Source of the DNA: Balanoglossus misakiensis
Taxonomy: Eukaryota > Hemichordata
Direction: 5' to 3'
DNA: 64,000 bases
Assembly (NCBI GenBank): GCA_040954595.2
Contig: CM082577.2
Coordinates: 16,182,001-16,246,000, forward strand
The position numbers and the translations under genes are program-made. Positions 56,850 through 64,000 of the stretch are shown piece after piece. Below the pieces are notes generated by a model. The model worked only from the letters and a program-made list of their open reading frames with translations, searched no databases and had not been told where the DNA came from. How positions within the stretch are numbered: position 1 is the first letter of the stretch; the number at the start of each line of letters is the position of its first letter.

Positions 56850-58061
56850 ATGGCGTCTCCGTCTCACCAAGAGAGTTTATCACCGACACCACACCTTTCT
56901 GATGTCGATACTGATGACGGGGCGATGTGCGGAGACGACGAAGAAAGCTTGATACGACATTTTTTCTTTAGAGGATTCACGTATGACGAAATCCTTCTAT
57001 TTTTAAGAAAATACCATGATATTCGTATTAGTAAGCGAACATTGGATCGTCGTATAAACTCGTATGGTTTGAAAAGACGACGAGTAGAATATGACATCGA
57101 AGCAGTGAGAGACAAAATCAAGGAAATGCTGGATGGACCAGAGTGCACCGGTGGCTATCGGACAGTATGGCACAGTCTCAAAATGGAAGGTATCAATGTT
57201 CCCAGAATTGTTGTTCAGCAGCTATTGAGGGAATTGGACCCAGAAGGCAGTTTTTTGAGAAGAGCACATCGACTCAAGAAAAGAGTATATTTGAATCCTG
57301 GACCTAATTTTGCATGGCATGTTGACGGCTATGATAAACTGAAACCATTCGGCTTTCCCATACATGGAGCCATAGATGGATACAGTAGAAAGATATTGTG
57401 GCTTAATGTGACAAAGTCAAACAATCTCCCAGATAATATTGCAGCATATTACCTTGAAGCAGTAAACAGATTTGATGGCTGTCCCATTGAGCTGATCACT
57501 GATCTTGGTACAGAAAATGGCACCATGGCTGCTACACAGGCATTTTTTCGGAACGACATTGATGCACATAGATATGTAGCATCTCCACGGAATCAGAGAA
57601 TTGAAGCATGGTGGTCATTTCTGAGAAAAAACCGCTCAACATGGTGGATAAATTTCTTCAAGGATATGGAGTCACAGGGTATATTTGATTCCACTAATGA
57701 TTTACATAAGGAATGCCTGTGGTTTTGTTTCGCGTGTTTACTCCAGAATGATCTTGATCATGTTCGTGAACATTGGAACACTCATTACATTCGGCGGTCA
57801 AGACATGATACTGTACCAGGCAGACCGGACTCCCTATATTATCTCCCAGAACTCCACGGAGGTGCTGACAACTTAATCCAGCCTGTTGCGCAGGATGAAA
57901 TGAACTATGTATATCATGAACTCATTGATAGAGACAATGATAATGACTATCAACAATATTTCCAATATGTTTTGCAAACATGTGCTATAAGCAAACCACT
58001 TCACTGGAGAGATGCAATACAATTGTATGATGGATTAATACACGTGGCAGGAGAATATTAA
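56850..58061 (+). CDS. DDE integrase-type transposase, intact, 403 aa
   Basis: Catalyses strand transfer of the surrounding element, as inferred from the fold. Residues 30-78 form an acidic lead-in and helix-turn-helix (FFFRGFTYDEILLFLRKYHD, then RISKRTLDRRI). Residues 95-130 form a second helical segment with GGYRTVWHSL. The rve-type catalytic core (about 150-320) shows FAWHVDGYDKLKPFGF (D159), IELITDLGTENG (D218) and SPRNQRIEAWWSFLRK (E252), with the D-x33-E spacing of retroviral and IS3-type integrases. The C-terminus (320-403) is acidic and unassigned. The ORF is intronless and uninterrupted. The ATG at 56850 is followed closely by AASPS-type codons and lies 157 bp inside the inverted repeat. 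AATAAA signals at 58167-58172 and just after follow the stop. Confidence 0.9.
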   Translation: MASPSHQESLSPTPHLSDVDTDDGAMCGDDEESLIRHFFFRGFTYDEILLFLRKYHDIRISKRTLDRRINSYGLKRRRVEYDIEAVRDKIKEMLDGPECTGGYRTVWHSLKMEGINVPRIVVQQLLRELDPEGSFLRRAHRLKKRVYLNPGPNFAWHVDGYDKLKPFGFPIHGAIDGYSRKILWLNVTKSNNLPDNIAAYYLEAVNRFDGCPIELITDLGTENGTMAATQAFFRNDIDAHRYVASPRNQRIEAWWSFLRKNRSTWWINFFKDMESQGIFDSTNDLHKECLWFCFACLLQNDLDHVREHWNTHYIRRSRHDTVPGRPDSLYYLPELHGGADNLIQPVAQDEMNYVYHELIDRDNDNDYQQYFQYVLQTCAISKPLHWRDAIQLYDGLIHVAGEY

Positions 58062-58410
58062 CACACTATTTATTCATTTTGTTTAATGTGACTGTGATCT
58101 AGCCAGAATGGTATCAGATTTCAAGACAACACCCAGTAAAAGACAATCTTTATTCCTGTGTATTGCAATAAAGCAATAAACCAGGCCAGTAAATATTGGC
58201 ATATTGAAATGAAATAAAGATTTGTCAATTGTCATTATTCCAAAATGCTACAAATCGCCACTGAGTTCTTTAGCTTCTGTTTTTCATATTTATGTGCCAG
58301 TTAGTTGTAGGCTAGAAGTGATATGTTTTTATAAGTGTGTGTGTGGATGTATGTATCATGAATGTATGCGCGAGTGCCTGTCTGGCTGTCTCAGTATGCA
58401 TGCATGCACA
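58062..58410. other. Integrase 3' region
   Basis: Two overlapping AATAAA-type signals (58167-58180) and another near 58210. No gene. Confidence 0.6.
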
Positions 58411-58760
58411 CATACTGTATGGCAATGTGTGTGTGTGTTTACATACCCAGATGTACTTATGTATTTATTTATGTATGGATGGATGGATTGCTTGGCTTTG
58501 GGTGTGAGAATGGGTGGTTTAATAGATGGCTGGAAACATTCACCCATCTATTAAACCACCCATTCTCACACCCAAAGCCAAGCCAGCCATGCATACATAC
58601 ATACATACATACATACATACATGCATGCATGCATGCATGCATGCATGCATGCATACATACATACATACATACATACATACATACATACATACATACATAC
58701 ATACATACATACATACATACATACTGGTATGTAAATACACACACATTATCATACAGTATA
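58410..58760. repeat. Palindrome with asymmetrically expanded (CATA)n/(CATG)n arm
   Basis: 58490-58529 and 58544-58583 form a 40-bp perfect stem (gcttggctttgggtgtgaga, then atgggtggtttaatagatgg) with a 14-bp loop. Outside it the arms continue to mirror each other (gtgtgtttacataccca and tactgtatggcaatgtgtgt on the left; tggtatgtaaatacacacac and attatcatacagtat on the right), but the right arm carries an expanded block of catacatac/gcatgcatg repeats (about 58588-58723). Overlapping ORFs on both strands (YIHTYIHT, YVCMYVCM) are microsatellite artefacts. Confidence 0.92.
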
Positions 58761-59028
58761 CACAAAATATCATGACTGCTCACATCCTTGTGGTACATCC
58801 ATCAGCCAGCACACACAACAGCCATACATATCTTCATGGCTGTAGGATTGAAAAAAAACACCCACAAAAATATTTAAGTCGGAACCATTTAATGCAGCGA
58901 TATAAAAGCACACAATAGTTGAATACAACTTTAGTGAAACATTTCTTGTAAAACATGCACAATGTCCTAGGTAAACAGTGGTAACGCCTCCCATTGCCTA
59001 ATTTTCATGCAAACTAGTAGACTGTTCA
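58761..59028. other. Gene-free stretch
   Basis: No supported exon on either strand. Confidence 0.4.
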
Positions 59029-59411
59029 CTATCTAATACACTGTAAAATGTTATTGCCTCTAGTGATCCTCCTCATTCTATAATACTCATCATGACATAC
59101 AATATAAAAAGTACACAGTGTTGTTTCAGTCTGATTATCAATACATGTACTGGTATAGTTTATACTGTTCTTTGTTGTGTCATCTTTCTCTGTCAATGGC
59201 AAAACATTGATACCCCCACTGAACAGTAGGTTGTTATGAATGTTCACATCACACACAATTGTCCAGACACTGTCCGATGTGAAAAATGTCTGACTATTAT
59301 AGTGATTACAGACCCTCAACTCCGAATGATTGTTCGCTACCACTCTGGCTTGGCCTCCAGCAGTGAGTCCAGCTATGAATGGAGGTCCTCTGATTGTGGG
59401 AGAAATTGTTG
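59029..59411 (-). CDS. Possible third gene or exon of the transposon (unrecognised)
   Basis: On the minus strand an open frame runs from just after an AG (CCCTAG) at about 59418 to the stop at 59029: GSTISPTIRGPPFIAGLTAG, GQARVVANNHSELRVCNHYN, SQTFFTSDSVWTIVCDVNIH, NNLLFSGG and NVLPLTEKDD. The alternating hydrophobic pattern with VWTIVCDV...LLFSGG could be beta-propeller-like, but no family is certain. It shares the orientation of the HECT gene and lies 0.8 kb past its stop. Confidence 0.3.
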
Positions 59412-60215
59412 AACCCAGCTAGGGCTGGGTATAGTTAAGTGCAGTCAAGATTCCTGATCAAACAAATAAACCTCATTAAAATTGGCCACATTTGTTAACA
59501 GCACTGTGTATAGAACTACATGTATTAGCAGTCAAGTCAGGCATGATAGTAACATCACTACAAAATCTACAAACAGTTGCATGCTCTAAAAATACAGTAA
59601 CAATGGTAAACAGTTTTAAAGGTTAAAGACTAGAGCCAATAGCCACTGTGGCACTTGTGATGATTTCAAGTAATTATGCAGGAAAAGTATAAGAAAAGTA
59701 AATTCCATACACCCTTTTCATAAGTCTAGTGCCCAGGCCCTCATGCAGCAATTATGAATTTGAACCTCGAAGTGATTGGTCAACTTTTCCCCATTGGCCT
59801 CACTTTGAGTTCAAATACATGATGGCTGCGTGATGGTACCAGACTTATGAAAGGGGTGCATTGTTAATGACATAGTCCCCACAATTTGTAACTGTAGTCA
59901 TAAAATTTAACAAAAACAATCCATGTGTATATGTATAACACAAGCAATTTGTATGAAATCACTTCTGAGGCGTTTGAGTTCCAGATATAACAAATCCAAT
60001 AAAAAATAACTCTCCAGTGGCCATAACACCACACATTACCAGTATAACAGTAACTTCAAACTTTAAAAAAAGGAATGTCAACTCTTGAGGGAAAAACGGG
60101 GTACACAATTCTGTAAAAATAGAACAGTAAAACCTGTCTAAACTGAACCCTGTTTTGTCAGTCTGGAAACCTGTCTATTCTGAACATATTTTCCAGTACA
60201 CTGTCTGTAACAGAC
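59412..60215. other. Spacer with a Tigger-like terminus
   Basis: 60125-60215 contains cagtaaaacctgtctaaact, gaaccctgttttgtcag and tctgaacatattttccagta, a diverged relative of the element at 54030. 59710-59850 holds an imperfect inverted repeat (ttcataagtctagtgcc/accagacttatgaaaggg). No gene. Confidence 0.5.
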
Positions 60216-62146
60216 TTATGCATAACCAAAACCCTTGGAATTGGTTATGGCAAAAGCCATAGCATGTTTAAATGCATCATATGTTTTGTGTAATACTGGA
60301 AGGTGGAGCACACCAGCACAAGTGTTGGCTTTGGGGAATTTAGATTGAGCTTCACTTCCATGAAGGAACATAATTCTTGGAGTTAGTCCTTGGACAAGCT
60401 CTGTACACCCAATGGTAAACATCATTATCTCGGCCAGTGTCACATTGTCTATTTCTTGATCTTGGACATCTTGCAAGAAATCTGCCCAGTATGACAGGAG
60501 AAGACTTTCAGCGTTGAACATATTGGATCCTTCCTCACTCCGTGTAACATCAGATAAAAACATATCAGTAGTTAGTGGAGCAGGCTCACAGAAGACAGGC
60601 TGGAAGCTTGTTGGGTACTGCCGCATAGCCTCAAGTACACCAAGTGAAGACAACCCATCAGTAAACTGATCAAAGGCTTCTCTATTTCTGCCATACATGT
60701 TCCATTTCACTGTGGACCCAATGACTGCTGACTTGTCAATTTCAGTACGTATCAGTCTCCATGTACCAGCAATCTCAGTGATACTTTCTAAGTTATCAGT
60801 CAGCACTTGGTTGGCTTCATCAATGGGCGCATTTTGCAATGCAGTGAGGTCAGCTTTTACTGGGTTGTTCTGAGGGAGATCATCAATAGTAGGCTTGATT
60901 GAGTCACATCCATGTACAATAGCTTGGCAGAAATGGTCTGCAAAGCAGTGGGGAGCAGGACCTCCATGGACAAGAGACATGGCAATTAGCTGACCTGCCA
61001 TGTAATACTCATTTTCATCAGCGCATCTACTAACACATGATAAGTATTTCTGGTTGTGTTCACCATCAAAGAGCTCACTATTGGTTATATAGTTCATGGT
61101 TAATGTCAAGAGCTCCCTCATAGGGCCCCCTGCATCCACAGCTCCTTCTGATGAGCCATCATCATCTGTGAATTTCACAGAAATCTTATTTTTTGGATGG
61201 AATGACTTGCGTTTTAGGCCTCTCTTGACACCATCAAAAAGATGATTTCTGGAAATATTGAACTGTGATGTCTTGCTGTGATCAATCTGCTCGGCAAGGT
61301 TGGCCAAAATCTCTGCAAGTGGTACTGTGGTGGTTGCATCGGGAGGTACTTGTTGGATATCATCACCAGAATCTGATATGTACACAGTTTCATTTTCATC
61401 AGAAAATAAAGTGGCATACACATCATCAATCTCCAACCTACTTTTCTTGATTTCTGTCGGATCTTCATTGACCACTGATGTAGTGGCCTTGGGTGTGGTC
61501 ATTACACATGGATGCTTCTCACGAGTTTTGTCATCTCCAACATCATGCACTTCTTCATTTGTGACTTTTCTTTTTTGTCTCTCTTTATTGTGCTCTCTTG
61601 CATTTGAACAGCCATGATTCTCAGAAACCTCACCACCATCACTTTCTTCAGGGTTTGACAGAGTGTCATATCCCATGGATGTATCAAAGTCACGTTCGGA
61701 ACAGAGGAACAGCTTTATTCTCTTGTAGTCAACTCCAAGTTCATCTTTGTATCGAGATAACATGAAAAATTCTTTCTTCTCTGATCCTGGGATGAAAAGT
61801 GCTTGCGATCCATCTTCATACACAAGTATATAGTTTTGTTGTTCATCAATGAAATTCTTCTTGAAAGACTTCCATTTTTGAAGTCCTGTCTCTAATATTG
61901 TTGCATAAGTTGCATTAGTTTTGGCCTGGATTGGTAGGCGTTTTCCCCAGTGTGGCTTCAGCTGTTGCAGCTTCTCATCGAAATACATGACACCTATTGA
62001 GATCTGGACATCATCTTCATGGCTTGTCTTTCCTACTCCTTTCCTTCTGCTCCCTTTTGGTGTGAATTTACGATATGAATTCTTTTCCTCTTTGAATGCA
62101 CTGAATGACTTTACTCGACCAAACATCTTTTCTGCATATGTTGAAA
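60216..62146 (-). CDS. Exon 2: ubiquitin-like region and HECT E3 ligase domain
   Basis: Minus-strand exon from acceptor ATTTTTCAG (first base 62146) to TAA (60216-60218). It supplies residues 106-748 of the spliced protein. A basic linker is followed by a ubiquitin/PB1-like region (about 148-260: DVQISIGVMYFDEKLQQLKP, NYILVYEDGSQALFIPG, KRIKLFLCSERDF). An acidic Ser/Glu-rich linker with basic RQKRKVTNEE comes next. The HECT domain (about 400-748) has ISVKFTDDDGSSEGAVDAGG, LIAMSLVHGGPAPHCFADHF and KANTCAGVLHLPVLHKTYDA, in which C715 sits at the family's catalytic thioester position, and ends FAITNSKGFGYA. HECT ligases carry ubiquitin on this Cys before passing it to a substrate. G2E3-like HECT genes are common transposon passengers in aquatic animals. 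The frame is intact. Confidence 0.88.
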
Positions 62147-63276
62147 CTGAAAAATATGGATAATAACATAAAATTGTTATAACCAGAGATAAACTGAGGT
62201 TTAAAGAATAGGTTCCATATCTAAGTAGATAGAAAAAAGTACAGTAAGTCAGAAAGCTTCAGCATATCACTCAGTGATTAAAATCAGATGTAGGGAACAG
62301 CGACGTCCTTTACTTAAGTGGTACGATATTCTTATGCTGTCGCCTCACACTAGGCGAGAGCATAAGAATACCGCACCGCATAATTAAAAGACGTCGCCGT
62401 TCCCTACATCTGATTTTAATCAGATTGATAAATCGTGTATGAAAAACAGACAAAAATGTTTCAACACATAAGACAATTTGGAGAAGCAGCCAAAAGCCTA
62501 TGCTGTGATCAATACTGTTTATTGCTTTATTGGCTTGCAGTTAAAAAGCAAATATCTAATTGAATCAAATCGTTTCGAAGCACACCCACACTCATGCCCC
62601 CCTGTCCCTAAAAATAATGGTATCATACAGGGGCTAAGGGACTGGTCAGTTTCTTCAGTCGGGGGGGGGGGGGGGGCAGTGGATTATAGGGGGTCACCTT
62701 GATTTGGAAATGCTGAATGAGGGACTAAAATTGCTTTTGAGTACACAAAAATTCAGTTTCAAGCTCTTTATACTACAAGATTTTCTAACGTGGAAGGGGA
62801 CAACCCTCCCACCCCCTTCACTTCTCTTGATTACTATGTCTGCCAATTATTGTAATGACTTGCATATTTTGTTTATTCATGTTATATTTAATTATTTAAA
62901 TTAATGCATAAATGCAAATTGTTATGTTATTCATTCCCTAAGTTTTTGAAAGTTGGTATGGGAGGTGTCACCAACTTTTAAATGTTCAATGAGGGGGGGG
63001 GGGTGGGGTTAGCCACATTTTGATATCAACAAAATAGAATCCACCCCGGCTGAAGAAATGTCCCTAAAGACGTGCACTATTAAATTGACCTGATCTGCAT
63101 ATCACTTCGTACACGCTCTGTGTTTCTGGCGTTACACGTCTCGGACGGGCATGCGGGGCTAGGCTAGATCCGCATCAGCTGTACGCTGGAAGCGATTCGT
63201 GAATAATCCAGGTTTTGTAAATCTCTCAGATTACAAAATAAAGAAACACACGTAGACGGTAGAACAGACAACTTAC
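62147..63276 (-). other. Intron of the TDP43N-HECT gene
   Basis: GTAAGT at 63276-63271 and TTTTTCAG ending at 62147. It contains a palindromic MITE (62276-62421), poly-G runs (62662-62676, 62994-63004) and a diverged direct duplication (ctccacccccttcac/aaccccgg type). No exon signal. Confidence 0.75.
62276..62421. mobile_element. Palindromic MITE-like element inside the intron
   Basis: gattaaaatcagatgtaggg plus aacagcgacgtc on the left mirror gacgtcgccgtt plus ccctacatctgattttaatc on the right; inside, attcttatgctgtcgcct mirrors aggcgagagcataagaat. 146 bp. Same size class and CpG-containing core as the element at 5752. Confidence 0.88.
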
Positions 63277-63592
63277 CGGGAGTAACTTTACCGGCACTGG
63301 CATCACCCCCTTTACCACTAGATGCAGGAGAATTGGCATATACAACCTCAAGTTGATTACCATGTACCCGGGCCCATCCATTATTTGGTGGATAAATGAC
63401 ACCATTCACACATCTGAGGCCACGAATTGTGAGGCATCCATCGATGACATTGACAGTTCGGTACCTTACACCACAGGCTCCGGAAAATTGGCACTGAACA
63501 GTGCTTAACAATAAAGTTTCGTCTCGTTCGAGCGGCAACTCGACGGTTTGGCCGCTCTGCTTGTCCGTAACGACGATGTACTCTTCGGTCAT
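63277..63592 (-). CDS. Exon 1: TDP-43-like N-terminal domain, spliced in frame to the HECT exon
   Basis: ATG at 63592; exon ends at 63277 with donor CCCG/GTAAGT. Joining to 62146 gives the split codon G|TT and continues VSTYAEKMFGRVK, exactly the HECT frame, for 748 codons in total. Residues 3-88 read EEYIVVTDKQSGQTVELPLE, RDETLLLSTVQCQFSGACGV, RYRTVNV, IRGLRCVNGVIYPPNNGWAR and LEVVYANSP. The pattern EYI.VT....E.P.E.D.T.LLSTV..QF.GACG.RYR...RG.R...G.....GW....VVY is that of the TDP-43 (TARDBP) N-terminal domain, a ubiquitin/DIX-like fold that drives head-to-tail oligomerisation. A Gly/Ser/Lys linker follows. No RNA-recognition motif is present. ORF sequence after 63277 in the 142-aa reading is intron. 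Confidence 0.85.
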
Positions 63593-63737
63593 GGCAGAGG
63601 TTTAGGAGAAAAACGTTGCTGTGGCATGGCATGGTGGGATACTTCAACTTCCGCCGCCGTTAAAAAAATTTTTGTGCTTGTCGAAAAAAAAGTTTCACTG
63701 TTCCCTAAAAAGTTACAAAGTAGCACTTGAAAAAAAT

Positions 63738-64000
63738 AATAGCGCCCCCATGAAAAAGTTTGTCAGTAGCAATAGAAAGAGCGCCCCCATAAGTTGTGTA
63801 ACTAGAAATTAGATAAAAATATATTTACATCTGTAAAATACAATTTTCACCCGCGAAAAGTAATGTTACTTAAAAAAAGTTTTACAAAATTAAATATTTC
63901 TTTCCGAAAATAAAAAAAATTCTATGTAGTGTAGATAATATTTTATCTCAAGTGTTAGAAGTTTATTTTGGAAAAAAATCTTAAAATTTTACTCTCGGAA
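63738..64000 (-). repeat. Right terminal inverted repeat (runs off window)
   Basis: 263 bp, the inverted mate of 56433-56693, with two agcgccccca boxes at its inner edge (63741, 63780). The last base of the window is still inside the matching region, so the terminus lies beyond it. Confidence 0.92.

Larger units (their letters stand above)
56433..64000. mobile_element. Large DNA transposon with integrase and TDP43N-HECT genes (IS3EU-like), right end off window
   Basis: 56433-56693 is repeated inverted at 63738-64000; both contain ttccgagagtaaaattttaa, acttctaacacttgagataa, acttttcgcgggtgaaaatt and two gggggcgct boxes. Between them two genes face inward: a DDE integrase on the plus strand and a two-exon HECT protein on the minus strand. 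Both reading frames are intact. The architecture fits the eukaryotic IS3-related transposons that Repbase groups as IS3EU, an assignment from the integrase type only. The element is at least 7.6 kb; its outer ends and any target duplication cannot be seen. Confidence 0.85.

Noticed and set aside
58469-58918. ORFs on both strands with repeated YIHT/YVCM peptides (up to 137 codons)
   Set aside because: They are translations of the CATA/CATG microsatellite, open in several frames on both strands, and are not genes.
61214-61693. Short ORFs on both strands inside the HECT exon
   Set aside because: They are shadows of the intact HECT reading frame.
63164-63276. C-terminal tail of the 142-codon ORF (KLSVLPSTCVSLFCNL)
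   Set aside because: It begins exactly at a strong GTAAGT donor, and splicing there restores the HECT frame, so the tail is intron sequence.

Overview
The window looks like a transposon-rich stretch of an invertebrate animal genome. The evidence is short exons bounded by GT/AG splice sites, a 5'-truncated non-LTR retrotransposon, many eukaryotic DNA-transposon families (piggyBac, CACTA-like, hAT, Harbinger-like MADF, Kolobok-like, an IS3/retroviral-integrase-like DDE), foldback elements and microsatellites. AT-rich introns and dispersed repeats with a GGGCCCAAG terminus would fit a marine deuterostome or lophotrochozoan, but I cannot name the species. I see no rRNA, tRNA, operon or CRISPR, and no gene that I can call an ordinary single-copy host gene with confidence.

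Layout. 1-5.4 kb: a dispersed repeat, a CACTA-type transposase relic split by a precisely dated LINE insertion, then a decayed transposon accessory gene and a MADF-domain exon. 5.7-13.2 kb: a palindromic MITE, an unrecognised two-exon gene, a solo piggyBac-like end, a second copy of the MADF segment, a PIF1-helicase relic, and a relic with two conserved Asp motifs (GGDKGG and FGDYEYL). 13.2-15.9 kb: a complete, apparently intact piggyBac element flanked by TTAA. 16-25 kb: foldback and tandem repeats, most of them inside the 5-kb first intron of an intact three-exon C2H2 gene (20173-26610). 27-33 kb: a YqaJ-nuclease relic split by two tandem copies of the GGGCCCAAG repeat, then a P2RX7_C-type exon. 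34-43 kb: fragmentary exons, an HTH relic, a hAT relic and further repeats. 43-53 kb: an F-box gene with frameshifts, a multi-exon gene broken by a 34-bp tandem duplication, and an RPA-like OB-fold gene whose intron holds a large foldback element with CTCF-consensus motifs. 53-56 kb: a Kolobok-like transposase exon, a Tigger-like insertion and a second OB-fold exon.

56.4-64 kb: the most striking element. It is a large transposon with terminal inverted repeats of at least 260 bp, running off the right edge of the window. It carries two inward-facing genes: an intact 403-aa DDE integrase (HTH, then D159/D218/E252), and a two-exon 748-aa protein. The second protein joins, by an exactly in-frame splice, an N-terminal domain resembling that of TDP-43 to a C-terminal HECT ubiquitin-ligase domain with its catalytic Cys. 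A transposon that pairs an integrase with an oligomerisation-domain/E3-ligase fusion is the best candidate here for an undescribed system.
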